Positions 47,603 through 55,450 of a stretch of DNA of 64,000 nucleotides are shown piece after piece. Under the pieces are notes generated by a model that worked only from the letters and a program-made list of their open reading frames with translations, made no database searches and was not told where the DNA came from. Source of the stretch: Nocardioides panaciterrulae (lineage in GTDB: Bacteria; Actinomycetota; Actinomycetes; Propionibacteriales; Nocardioidaceae); the NCBI RefSeq assembly GCF_013409645.1, contig NZ_JACCBG010000001.1:4152001-4216000 (forward strand), written 5' to 3'. Position 1 is the stretch's first letter, and each line of letters starts with the position of its first letter. The position numbers were made by a program, and so were the translations under genes.

Positions 47603-48471
47603 GCGCGACCTCGACCCTGCCCGCGGCCGGCCCGGTGACGGCGGGCACGCCCGGCCGCCCCGGTCTCGGCGGCGCCGTGCGTTGGGAGCTGCGCAAGCTG
47701 CGCGCCCAGCGTCGCACCAAGGCCGTGCTGCTCGGCGCCCTGCTGGGGCCGATCCCGATCGCGCTGATCATCCACGCGCAGGGGAAGCCGCCGAAGGACA
47801 CGCTGATGGGCCGCTACGCCACGACCAACGGCTTCGCGCTGGCCCTGCTGGTCCTCGGCTTCGCCGCCCAGTGGGTGCTGCCGCTGCTGACCGCGGTCGT
47901 GGCCGGTGACATCTTCGCCGGCGAGGACCAGCACGGCACCTGGAAGACCGTCCTGACCCGCTCGGCCAGCCGCGCCCAGCTGTTCGTCGCCAAGGCCGTG
48001 ACCGCGGTCGGGTTCGCCGTGCTCACACTCCTGATCCTCTCGACGTCCACCATCGTCAGCAGCATCCTGGTCGGCGGCCACCAGCCGCTGATCGGCCTGA
48101 GCGGCCAGCTGGTCCCGTCCTCGACCGCCCTGCAGCTGGTCGCCGCGAGCTGGCTGACCACGATCCCCCCGACGATCGGCTTCGCCTGCCTGGCGATCCT
48201 GCTCTCGGTGTGGTCGCGCAACCCGGCCGTCGGCATCGCGACGCCCGTGGTCATCGGCATGGTCATGCAGCTCGTCGGCGCCATGGGGGGCGTGGAGGCA
48301 CTGCGCCCCTACCTGCTGACCACGCCGTACGAGGCCTGGCACGGCCTGCTGGCCGCGCCGCGCTTCACCGGCCCGCTCCTCGAGGGCCTGCTCACCTCGG
48401 GGGCCTGGGCGGCCGTGACGCTGGCCATCGCCTACGCCCTGCTCCGCCGTCGCGACATCACCGGAGGCTGA
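47599..48471 (+). CDS. ABC-2-type transporter permease
   Basis: A 290-residue membrane protein with six spans (for example RTKAVLLGALLGPIPIALII, FALALLVLGFAAQWVLPLLTAVV, VTAVGFAVLTLLILSTSTIV). The FAGEDQHGTWKTVLTRSASRAQLFVAK loop is the typical cytoplasmic EAA-like coupling segment of ABC-2 permeases. ATGA overlap with the ATPase confirms the pair. Its C-terminal gene partner is the secreted protein at 48473. Confidence 0.9.
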   Translation: MSATSTLPAAGPVTAGTPGRPGLGGAVRWELRKLRAQRRTKAVLLGALLGPIPIALIIHAQGKPPKDTLMGRYATTNGFALALLVLGFAAQWVLPLLTAVVAGDIFAGEDQHGTWKTVLTRSASRAQLFVAKAVTAVGFAVLTLLILSTSTIVSSILVGGHQPLIGLSGQLVPSSTALQLVAASWLTTIPPTIGFACLAILLSVWSRNPAVGIATPVVIGMVMQLVGAMGGVEALRPYLLTTPYEAWHGLLAAPRFTGPLLEGLLTSGAWAAVTLAIAYALLRRRDITGG

Positions 48472-48472
48472 C

Positions 48473-49243
48473 ATGCGACGTTCACTCATCACCGCCCTGG
48501 TGGCCCTCATCGTGCTCGTGGGACTGGGCTCGGTCGCCGTCGCCACCGGCAGCGGAAGCACCGTGACCAAGGCCCGCCTCGAGCGGTCGCTGACCACGTC
48601 GTTCTCGCAGGTCTACAGCCAGCAGGCCAAGCTCCTCGGGCACAAGGGCGTCACCCCCGCCACGATGCACGCCAAGGCGATGTGCGACGACGGCGCCGAC
48701 AACGTCGGTCCCGGCTCCAGCTGGAGCTGCCTGATGAGCTGGCACGACCCGAACACCCCGATGCCGTCGACCGGCTACGGCCACTTCGAGCTCAACGTGC
48801 ACAGCAACGACTGCTACACCGCGGGCAGCCCGAGCTCCCTGGCCGGGTTCCAGACCATCACCGACAAGCAGGGACGCACGGTCAACAACCCGGCGTACGA
48901 GTGGGACGTCTGCTTCGACCCGGGCTCGTCCAACGCGCCGACCGGGGTGAGCTTCCCCTCGGCGCTGATGCTCACCGCCACCTCCTTGGCCCCGGACGCG
49001 CAGGGCAGGGCCACCGTCCCGGTGTTGTGCGCCACCGGCGCTCACGGCTGCGCCGGGTCGATCGCGGTCACCACCGCGGACGGCCGCAAGCTGGGCTCGG
49101 TGCCGTTCGACCTGGCCGAGAACGAGACCGCCAAGCTGACGCTGCCCGCCCTGCCGGCCGGCGTGAAGTCCGTGGACCTCGCCCTGACCTACCAGCGCGG
49201 CGTCGGCTCCTCCGGCACCACGCTGCCCGTCACGGGCGGCTGA
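48473..49243 (+). CDS. Secreted protein of an ABC transporter operon, unknown function
   Basis: A 256-residue protein. MRRSLITALVALIVLVGLGSVAVATGSGS is an N-terminal signal or anchor. The mature part carries six cysteines (AMCDDG, SWSCLMSW, NDCYTAG, DVCFDPG, PVLCATG, GCAGSIAV) probably in three disulfides. It ends SSGTTLPVTGG, with no LPXTG-like anchor of the usual length. ATG at 48473, 1 bp after the permease stop. It may be the transporter's substrate-handling or immunity partner, which is inference. Confidence 0.72.
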   Translation: MRRSLITALVALIVLVGLGSVAVATGSGSTVTKARLERSLTTSFSQVYSQQAKLLGHKGVTPATMHAKAMCDDGADNVGPGSSWSCLMSWHDPNTPMPSTGYGHFELNVHSNDCYTAGSPSSLAGFQTITDKQGRTVNNPAYEWDVCFDPGSSNAPTGVSFPSALMLTATSLAPDAQGRATVPVLCATGAHGCAGSIAVTTADGRKLGSVPFDLAENETAKLTLPALPAGVKSVDLALTYQRGVGSSGTTLPVTGG

Positions 49244-49262
49244 TCGGGGCACTCACCCCGTC

Positions 49263-49303
49263 GGGGGCTCCGTTGCGCGTTCGTACGACGCACCGGAGCC
49301 CCC
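49263..49303 (+). terminator. Intrinsic hairpin at the end of the ABC operon
   Basis: GGGGGCTCCG (49263-49272) and CGGAGCCCCC (49294-49303) form a perfect 10-bp stem; the loop itself contains a further TGCG/CGCA pairing. It follows the stop of the secreted-protein gene by 20 bp. No T-tract is seen, as is common in Actinobacteria. Confidence 0.7.
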
Positions 49304-49397
49304 TGTCGTGGCCGGTCCCGGTCATGGCCGCATCCGACCTCTCCCGCAGGTCCGCGTCCGCTCGGAGACTCGTGGCACCCCACCTCGAGGAGCAGAC

Positions 49398-49586
49398 ATG
49401 ACTCTCGCCCGACCGACCCGCATCGCCCTGGTCCTGGCCGCTTTCCTGGCCGTAGCCACTCCGGCTACGGCGTCCGTCCGGGCATCCGATCCTGCCGTGA
49501 CCAGGGTCGACGCCGGACCCACGGCGGCGGGCTACAGCGTGACGGCTGCCGTGGGACCTGACGGCCAGGACTGGGGCTGGGAGTGA
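49398..49586 (+). CDS. Small secreted peptide, unknown
   Basis: A 62-residue protein: MTLARPTRIALVLAAFLAVATPATA is a Sec signal peptide, leaving about 37 residues ending PDGQDWGWE. The mature part has no cysteine, two Trp residues, and is acidic. Preceded by GAGGAGC, 6 bp before the ATG. Immediately followed by another small gene. It could be a signalling or structural peptide of the adjacent radical SAM/peptide locus or an independent gene; no family is recognised. Confidence 0.55.
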   Translation: MTLARPTRIALVLAAFLAVATPATASVRASDPAVTRVDAGPTAAGYSVTAAVGPDGQDWGWE

Positions 49587-49608
49587 GCGCGCCCGGGCAG
49601 TTGTGCTG

Positions 49609-49896
49609 ATGCAAGTGGTCCTGGTGCGGTGGCGTCCACGGACCCCCGGGTGGACGACCGCCCGGCTGCACACGGTGCTCGACGCCAGCACCGCGCCGGC
49701 CGACCAGATCGCACACGTCCGCGTCGAGGACGACGCCGAGGAATGGCGGCTGGCCATGTTCGTGCACAGCCCGACCGCAGGGATGGCTCGCGCGGCGGTC
49801 CAGGCGCTGGTCATTCGCACCGCGGCGTCGCTGCCCGTGCGCCCCGATGTGCTGGACGTCGAGGTCGTGACCGAGTGGTTCCGGCTCCCGCGCTGA
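49609..49896 (+). CDS. Small protein of unknown function next to the peptide locus
   Basis: A 95-residue cytosolic protein: VVLVRWRPRTPGWTTARLHTVLDASTAPADQIAHVRVEDDAEEWRLAMFVHSPTAGMARAAVQALVIRTAASLPVRPDVLDVEVVTEWFRLPR. The alternation of strands and helices suggests an alpha/beta domain; no catalytic residues stand out. ATG at 49609 (a GTG at 49603 is an alternative). It starts 23 bp after the secreted peptide gene and ends 33 bp short of the convergent regulator gene. Confidence 0.5.
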   Translation: MQVVLVRWRPRTPGWTTARLHTVLDASTAPADQIAHVRVEDDAEEWRLAMFVHSPTAGMARAAVQALVIRTAASLPVRPDVLDVEVVTEWFRLPR

Positions 49897-49928
49897 GGCC
49901 GTCGACCGTGCTGCGGTCGCCTGAGCTG

Positions 49929-50939
49929 TCACACCAGGTCGTCAGCGCACAGCCAGCCTGCTTCCATCGCGCGGGCAGCCAGCTCGAAGCGGCTCCTCGC
50001 CCCGAGCCGCTCGGCGAGGTTGTCGCTGATGCGGCGCACCGTGCGTTCCGAGACTCCCAGACGCCGGGCGACCAGGTGGTCCGTGTCGCCCTGGACCCAC
50101 CCGCGCAGTGCCTGCTGCTCCTGCTCGCTGGGACGCTCCGGCTGGCGGGCACGGCGCTGACCGAGCGGATGGGCCCCCTTCCAAACGGACACGAACAGCG
50201 CGGACAGGGCTGCGACGATGCCTCGTCCCGAAACCAGGAGGGCGCCCGCTGAGGAGTCGTTCTCGTCGAGCGGCACCAGCGCCAGCTCGCGGTCGACCAC
50301 GAGCATCCGCAGGGGGAGGGTCGGCACCGTGCGCACCTCCGCGCCGCGCTCGGTGAGCCACCGCGCATGCTCGATCGAGGCCTCGTCGTTGCGGACGCTG
50401 TCGAGGTAGACCGTGCGCATCCGCACCCCGCGGTCGAGGGTCTCCTCGTTGAGCGGGCGCGAGCGCGACATGTTGGCCGCGGACTGCGGGCCGCCGGGGC
50501 TGAAGGACCAGATCTCTCGCTGGCACTCGCGGGCGAGGTCGGTGATCCGGTCGCGAACGGCGCTGACCCCGAGGAGCCGCTCGGAGTCGGGCGCCGTCGA
50601 CCCGGCAGGAGCGGAGCTGCGCAACGCGAGAAGCTCGGTGATAGCCGCCCGGCTCTGCTCCACCTGGGCTTGCTGCTCGGCCAGCGCGACCTGACGCCGC
50701 GTGATCATCGCTGTCAGAGCGACATCGGGATCCGTCAGCAGCGGGGGGTCGGACTCCGCACCCGGACGTGCCCAGCGGACCAGTGCCAGGTCAGCGAGGT
50801 CGTCGAGTGCGGCGCGCAGCTCCGCCTCGTCGATCCCCAGGGCCGCCTGCAGCCCGGCCAGGTCGAGCCCGGGCCTCTCGAGCATCAGCGTGTAGACGAC
50901 CCGGGAGGAAGCTCCCAGACCCAACAGCTCCAACGACAT
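49929..50939 (-). CDS. TrmB/LuxR-type transcriptional regulator of the peptide locus
   Basis: A 336-residue regulator. The N-terminal winged helix (SSRVVYTLMLERPGLDLAGLQAALGIDEAELRAALDDLADLALVRW, residues 10-55) is TrmB-like. A middle domain with WSFSPGGPQSAANMSRSRPLNEETLDRGVRMRTVYLDSVRND resembles the PLD-like fold used as sensor in several peptide-locus regulators. The C-terminal LuxR-type HTH is LSEQEQQALRGWVQGDTDHLVARRLGVSERTVRRISDNLAERLGARSRFELAARAMEAGWL (near 270-330). Such TrmB/LuxR proteins are recurrent next to RiPP and lanthipeptide clusters of actinomycetes. I chose ATG 50939. It is the last gene of the cluster and probably controls it. Confidence 0.82.
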   Translation of the reverse strand: MSLELLGLGASSRVVYTLMLERPGLDLAGLQAALGIDEAELRAALDDLADLALVRWARPGAESDPPLLTDPDVALTAMITRRQVALAEQQAQVEQSRAAITELLALRSSAPAGSTAPDSERLLGVSAVRDRITDLARECQREIWSFSPGGPQSAANMSRSRPLNEETLDRGVRMRTVYLDSVRNDEASIEHARWLTERGAEVRTVPTLPLRMLVVDRELALVPLDENDSSAGALLVSGRGIVAALSALFVSVWKGAHPLGQRRARQPERPSEQEQQALRGWVQGDTDHLVARRLGVSERTVRRISDNLAERLGARSRFELAARAMEAGWLCADDLV

Positions 50940-50962
50940 GCGCGTCCCCCGAGTGGATCCGG

Positions 50963-50984
50963 GACGCCCGCCCTCGCGGGCGTC
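50963..50984 (-). terminator. Hairpin between MFS and regulator genes
   Basis: GACGCCCGC and GCGGGCGTC form a perfect 9-bp stem with a CCTC loop in the 52-bp gap between the exporter stop and the regulator start. It could limit read-through into the regulator gene. Confidence 0.55.
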
Positions 50985-50991
50985 GGCCGCG

Positions 50992-52245
50992 TCAGGGTAG
51001 CCGAGCAGATGTGGCCTGGGGCACACGGGCGGCCAGGCGCGGACCGGTCAGCCACGCGGCGACTGCGCAACCCGTCAGCGCAGCCAAGGCCGCGAGCACG
51101 AAGCACCAGCGGGCGCCCAGATGATCCACGACCGGACCACCGGCTGCCACACCGACTCCGAACGCGGCGATGGTCGCGGTGTCGACCCACGCCGACGCAC
51201 GCGCCCGGACCGCGTCCGGGGTGGCTGTCTGGAACGCGGTGAAGGCCGAGGTGCCCGAGATGCTCTCGCCCATCCGGAAGCCGATCACCGCGACGGCAGC
51301 GATCACCAGGTGCGGCGAGCACGACGTGACGAGCAGGAAGCCGCCCTGGCAGGCGAGAGCGATGACGAGGAGCCGCCGAGTGGTCGCCACCTTGAAGAGC
51401 CGGACCGCCAGAGTCGCACCGGCCAGGCTGCCGACACTGCCGAGCGTCAGCAGCGTCGGGTAGCCGATCGTCGGCGTGTCCAGCTCGCGCGCCAGCCCCG
51501 GCAGCCCCACCCAGAGCAGTCCCGCCCCGAGCTGGATCACGACCCAGAGCAGCATGAAGGTCGGCACTTGGGGGAAACGCGCGAGGAGGGAGAAGAACGT
51601 GGCCGTGACTTCCTCTGGGGAAGGGCCTGCGTCGCGGGACGCCTGGAAGCTTCCTCGCAGGCCCGAGACCATCCAAGCTGCGGCGAGGAAGGTGGCGGCG
51701 TCGAGGACGAAGACCCACCTCACGTCGGCGGCGGCCGCGATGAGACCGGCGACCACGGGGCCGGCGATCGTGCCGACGAGTCGGTACTGGCTCACCATGG
51801 CACTGGCCGTGCCGAGGTGCTCGAGACGCACGAGATTGGGCAGGGCGGCGCCGGCGGCCGGGAAGTAGAACGACTCGACCGCGACCGCGACCGCCGCCAC
51901 GGCGACGAACGCCGCGAAGTCCGTGGTGCCGGCGAGGAGCAGGTACAGCGCGGCCGCGCAGAGGTCGGAGACGACCATCACGCGGCGCCGGTTCCACCGG
52001 TCGCCGGCGACGCCCGCGAGCGGCGTCGCCAGCGCGTCGACCACGACGGTCAGCGCGAGTGCGAACGAGACCGCAGTGGCCGACGAGGTGAGCGCCTGGG
52101 CCCGCAGGACCAGGGCGACGAAAGCCGCCCGGGTGCCGAGCTCGGTGACAAGCCTGGTGAAGGCAAGCCGTCGCACGCCGGCCCGCTCGCCGGGATCGAG
52201 CGCCGCGAGCTGCCTCGAGCCGAGCAGGCGGACGGCTGTCGTCAT
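50992..52245 (-). CDS. MFS exporter of the peptide locus
   Basis: A 417-residue transporter with about 12 spans. GDRWNRRRVMVVSDLC is motif A; AMVSQYRLVGTIAGPVVAGLI is the motif-C-like span. It is in the group of single-chain MFS exporters that accompany siderophore and peptide loci. The ATG at 52245 overlaps the TGA of the radical SAM gene (ATGA), so it is translationally coupled to it. A longer frame to 52512 would read through the radical SAM gene and is not used. Likely exports the modified peptide; this is inference from position. Confidence 0.85.
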   Translation of the reverse strand: MTTAVRLLGSRQLAALDPGERAGVRRLAFTRLVTELGTRAAFVALVLRAQALTSSATAVSFALALTVVVDALATPLAGVAGDRWNRRRVMVVSDLCAAALYLLLAGTTDFAAFVAVAAVAVAVESFYFPAAGAALPNLVRLEHLGTASAMVSQYRLVGTIAGPVVAGLIAAAADVRWVFVLDAATFLAAAWMVSGLRGSFQASRDAGPSPEEVTATFFSLLARFPQVPTFMLLWVVIQLGAGLLWVGLPGLARELDTPTIGYPTLLTLGSVGSLAGATLAVRLFKVATTRRLLVIALACQGGFLLVTSCSPHLVIAAVAVIGFRMGESISGTSAFTAFQTATPDAVRARASAWVDTATIAAFGVGVAAGGPVVDHLGARWCFVLAALAALTGCAVAAWLTGPRLAARVPQATSARLP

Positions 52246-53387
52246 CGCGCTCCCCCGCTCCTCCAGCCGGCTTCGAGGACCGCACCGGCTGCGCGGTCCA
52301 GGAGATCGTCGCAGAGCGCAGCTGCCTGGCCTTCCGCCTGGTACCCGCAGCTGACCCAGCGTTCGGCGATCTCCGCTTCTGGCGCGTAGCCCGAATCGAG
52401 GTCGCCGACCTCGAACCCGGACTGACCTGCGGAGTCCCAGCAGCTGTAGAGCTTGCCGTCCGCGCTCACCACGGCACCGTCGCGGCCGCCAACGGTGTCG
52501 CAGTAGCGACACGACTTCGCCACGACAGGCGGGTCGACGCGGAAGCCGGCCGACAGGGCACGCAGGTGCCAGTCGATGAAGTGGCGCTCAAGGTCGTCGG
52601 CGGACGCCGTGGCGTCAAACCCAGTCTGGTTGGCGTCCACGACAGCGAAGTGGAGACGACACCTGCGAGGGTCGATGCGGCGGCCGACTTCGTCGATCAT
52701 CTCGGCGATGCCGGTGGCGTTCGCCAACGTCACGTTCACCCGCAGGTTGAAGCTCAACGAGGTGTGCTCCACCGCGTCGCCCACGTTGCGCAAGATGGTG
52801 TCGAAGGTGCCGCGCCCCCGGTGGTCCACGCGGACCATGTCATGCTCGTCGCGCGGTCCGTCGAAGGTCACCTGGACCTCACTCATGCCGAGCTCGACGA
52901 GCCGGATCGCGGTGCGTCGGTCGAGACGCACGCCGTTGCTGACCATGTGGGCCCGGAACCGATCGAAGGAGCGGAGCTCCTCGAGCAGGGCGTAGACGGC
53001 GCGCGGGTTGAGCAGCGGCTCGCCGCCGAAGACGAGCAGGTCCAGGCCGTCGTACTCACCCAACTCCATCTGCCGCCTGACGAAGCCCCCGATCCGGCCG
53101 GCCACCTCGGGCGTCAGCGTGCGGGACGGGATCCGGCCCGGCTGGAAGGGGTTCGCCTCGTTGAGGGTGACGTTCTGGAAGCAGTAGCCGCACCCGAGGT
53201 TGCAGGCCGTCGTCGTCAGGACGGTGAGGTGGTAGCGCGGCAGCGGGCGCGGGCCCTGCGCGGCACGCAGCAGCGGGGTCAGGCCGGGCCGCAGGCCGCC
53301 ACCGCGCCCGACGGCCCAGCGGGGCAGGCGCACGGCGCTGCCGGCGTCGATCATCCAGTGTGTCGAGGGGCCGGTGACGATGCGCAT
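52242..53387 (-). CDS. Radical SAM/SPASM-like peptide-modifying enzyme
   Basis: A 381-residue enzyme. The radical SAM cluster CNLGCGYC uses Cys62, Cys66 and Cys69 (CxxxCxxC); GGEP at 121-124 and the LVFGGEPLLNP and HMVSNG strands confirm the fold. Further cysteines at 293 and 296 (CRYC), 316 (GKLYSCWDS), 347 and 359 fit a SPASM-like or shortened auxiliary-cluster domain, in which the YSCWD and CxxC pair are typical. There is no N-terminal PqqD/RRE domain, so how the leader is bound is unclear. The ATG at 53387 has AAGGA 6 bp upstream; the peptide gene lies 78 bp before it. It probably cross-links the 28-residue peptide. Chemistry (thioether, C-C or other) cannot be told from sequence. Confidence 0.88.
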   Translation of the reverse strand: MRIVTGPSTHWMIDAGSAVRLPRWAVGRGGGLRPGLTPLLRAAQGPRPLPRYHLTVLTTTACNLGCGYCFQNVTLNEANPFQPGRIPSRTLTPEVAGRIGGFVRRQMELGEYDGLDLLVFGGEPLLNPRAVYALLEELRSFDRFRAHMVSNGVRLDRRTAIRLVELGMSEVQVTFDGPRDEHDMVRVDHRGRGTFDTILRNVGDAVEHTSLSFNLRVNVTLANATGIAEMIDEVGRRIDPRRCRLHFAVVDANQTGFDATASADDLERHFIDWHLRALSAGFRVDPPVVAKSCRYCDTVGGRDGAVVSADGKLYSCWDSAGQSGFEVGDLDSGYAPEAEIAERWVSCGYQAEGQAAALCDDLLDRAAGAVLEAGWRSGGAR

Positions 53388-53412
53388 GCGGATCCTTGGG
53401 TGGTGGGTGGGA

Positions 53413-53454
53413 CGCCCCCGCCCCGTCGGCACGTCGGCGGACAGGGCGGGGGCG
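53413..53454 (-). promoter_or_regulatory. Hairpin between the peptide gene and the radical SAM gene
   Basis: CGCCCCCGCCC and GGGCGGGGGCG form a perfect 11-bp stem with a 20-nt loop that contains a CGTCGGC direct repeat. It sits between the peptide stop (53466) and the enzyme Shine-Dalgarno sequence. In this position it may act as an attenuator so that more peptide than enzyme is made. That role is inferred from position. Confidence 0.7.
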
Positions 53455-53465
53455 GCTGGGCCGGC

Positions 53466-53552
53466 TCAGGCGCGGGCCGGGCACTTGTCCTCGAACATCT
53501 CGGTGCGCGAGAAGCCGAGCACGCGGGCGAGCTTCGCGGTGATCGTGGTCAT
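53466..53552 (-). CDS. 28-residue putative RiPP precursor peptide
   Basis: Encodes 28 residues, MTTITAKLARVLGF as N-terminus and MFEDKCPARA as C-terminus. A strong AGGAGG Shine-Dalgarno sequence sits 8 bp before the ATG. The N-terminal half is a plausible amphipathic helix (leader), and the single Cys24 with Phe20, Lys23 and Arg27 lies in the C-terminal part that would be the core. No signal peptide. It is followed by a radical SAM enzyme, an exporter and a regulator on the same strand, with a hairpin in between. The gene is too short for routine gene calling. I recognise no named precursor family (it lacks the mycofactocin, PqqA, streptide or KxxxW patterns). Precursor status is inference from context. 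Confidence 0.72.
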   Translation of the reverse strand: MTTITAKLARVLGFSRTEMFEDKCPARA

Positions 53553-53744
53553 GAGGCCACCTCCTTCCCGAGGTCGTGTCCGGTGCTGGTGCGCACATCC
53601 TTCGGCCGCCGGCGCCGGTGCCAGAAGTGGTCAGATGCGGCCGCACCACCACGAGGCCGGAACCGGACACGAGCCGGCGCCAGGTGCACCCGACGCGCGG
53701 GGCCCTGACCGGCCCCGACCAGCGGTGCGGCGTAGCCTCGCCGC

Positions 53745-54427
<683 letters not shown>

Positions 54428-54452
54428 CCGGGACGACGAGCGGGGACGACTG

Positions 54453-54599
54453 GTGGGACGAGGGGACGGGGGGAGGCGTCGGCGGCCGGGGTTGCGGCTG
54501 CGGATCGCCGCCACCCGACACGCCCGGACACGGCCGGCCGACATGCAGCGCACGAAAATGCACGAAGGCCCCGGAGTCATCCGGGGCCCTCGATGGTGA
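54453..54599 (+). pseudogene. Possible truncated sensor-kinase N-terminus
   Basis: A 48-codon frame (GTG start, 26 bp after the regulator's stop) reading GGRRRPGLRLRIAA, which resembles the beginning of many OmpR-partner kinases just before the first membrane span. It then loses all similarity and stops in the tRNA-terminator region. It may be a remnant of the kinase partner lost at the prophage boundary, but the similarity is short and the call is weak. Confidence 0.25.
54567..54588 (-). terminator. Terminator hairpin downstream of the tRNA 3' end
   Basis: GGCCCCGGA and TCCGGGGCC form a perfect 9-bp stem with a GTCA loop. It follows the CCA end by 12 bp in the tRNA direction and is followed by TTCGTGCATTTTC. 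It is the expected position of a tRNA gene terminator. Confidence 0.75.
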
Positions 54600-54627
54600 T
54601 GGTGCGCGAGGGGGGAGTTGAACCCCC
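54600..54627 (-). other. tRNA 3'-end fragment; putative prophage attachment site
   Basis: Read leftward it gives GGGGG-TTCAACT-CCCCC (T-arm: 5-bp stem, 7-base loop), then CTCGCGC (acceptor strand), A and CCA. The 5' half of a tRNA is absent: no D-arm or anticodon arm occurs in the 90 bases further right. The acceptor CTCGCGC would pair with GCGCGAG, as in tRNA-Leu of many Actinobacteria. This is the attL/attR footprint left when a phage integrates in a tRNA gene. The gap 54428-54847 contains only this, the terminator and the possible kinase remnant. Confidence 0.75.
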
Positions 54628-54847
54628 TTCGGGCTTGGCCCTTGACCAGCGAAAACGGCCTCTGACCTGCGCGTTCTCGTTTGTCTCTGCTGATTGTAGA
54701 CCCTTGCTTTGTGTCTCTGTGTGTATCTCGTGCACACGCCCCGGTGGTGTTTGTGCGTCTCCGGTCCGCCCGCGCGACCGGCACTACACGGCGGAGTGGT
54801 CGTTCCATCCGGACAACGGGGCTGGACATGGTCATCAAGGCGGCCGA

Positions 54848-55090
54848 CTAGGCGGGTCGCGCCGCCCGCTGCCGACGCCTCCCGTCGCGCACCCGCTGCA
54901 GCCGCCGCACGAGCACCGCGTCGTGGGCGAGCGCGGCCGGCCGGTCCAGCAGCGCGTTCAGCTCCTGGTAGTAGCGCGTGGGCGAGACACCGAAGACGTC
55001 GAGGATCCGGGCGTTCTTCGCGCCGGCGTACTTCCACCAGGCGCGCTCGAAGTCGAGGATCGCGTGTTCACGGTCGGTCAGGTCAGCCAT
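54848..55090 (-). CDS. DUF3263 family protein
   Basis: An 80-residue protein: LTDREHAILDFERAWWKYAGAKNARILDVFGVSPTRYYQELNALLDRPAALAHDAVLVRRLQRVRDGRRRQR. This is the complete DUF3263 pattern (FExxWWKYAGAK and TRYYQxLNxLxDxPxA), a short helical, basic, DNA-binding-looking family normally encoded on actinobacterial chromosomes. Here it is the gene nearest the attachment site. Start ATG at 55090. Role in the phage unknown. Confidence 0.85.
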   Translation of the reverse strand: MADLTDREHAILDFERAWWKYAGAKNARILDVFGVSPTRYYQELNALLDRPAALAHDAVLVRRLQRVRDGRRRQRAARPA

Positions 55091-55103
55091 GCCGACGAGC
55101 CTG

Positions 55104-55346
55104 TCACTGCTCGCCGACACCACGGCCGTGGGAGCGGTCGACGGTGTCCGCGCGCACGTCCGCCGCGGTGAAGGTGGCGATGAACGAGGACCGCTCCCCC
55201 GGCGGCCGGTACTGCACGTCAGCGGTCCAGGTGTCGTCGTCGTGCTGGGTCCAGGCGCGCAGCTCGCCTGGGCACCAGGCGTCGTCGACGAGCACCTCGA
55301 CGTCGGGCCGGTCGATCGGGGCGTAGACGATGCGCTGCTTGGCCAT
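55104..55346 (-). CDS. Small phage protein, unknown
   Basis: An 80-residue protein: MAKQRIVYAPIDRPDVEVLVDDAWCPGELRAWTQHDDDTWTADVQYRPPGERSSFIATFTAADVRADTVDRSHGR. Beta-rich, acidic, with the WTADVQYRPPGE strand pattern seen in small actinophage proteins. ATG at 55346. Upstream of it lies a strong hairpin, so it may be separately transcribed. Confidence 0.6.
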   Translation of the reverse strand: MAKQRIVYAPIDRPDVEVLVDDAWCPGELRAWTQHDDDTWTADVQYRPPGERSSFIATFTAADVRADTVDRSHGRGVGEQ

Positions 55347-55375
55347 CGGGCCAGCCTGCCACCGGCATGCCGAAA

Positions 55376-55408
55376 GCCCCCGCCACCCTGCGCGAGGGTG
55401 ACGGGGGC
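55376..55408 (-). terminator. Hairpin after the lysis genes
   Basis: GCCCCCG (55376-55382) pairs with CGGGGGC (55402-55408), continued by ACCCT/AGGGT after a 2-nt bulge on each side. It lies 40 bp past the 40-aa gene's stop and is a good candidate for the terminator of the tail/lysis transcript. Confidence 0.65.
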
Positions 55409-55450
55409 GGTTCAGGCCGCGGCCTTCAGTGGGCCGGGTGAAGGCTTCGG

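Noticed and set aside
49398..49586. The 62-aa secreted peptide as the radical SAM substrate
   Set aside because: It is on the opposite strand, separated by the regulator and MFS genes, has a Sec signal, and lacks cysteine. The 28-aa ORF directly upstream of the enzyme is the better candidate.
54628..54720. Search for a complete tRNA gene continuing rightward from the 3' fragment
   Set aside because: No D-arm or anticodon arm with the expected bases is present in the 90 bases upstream (in tRNA direction) of the fragment, so only the 3' part is called.
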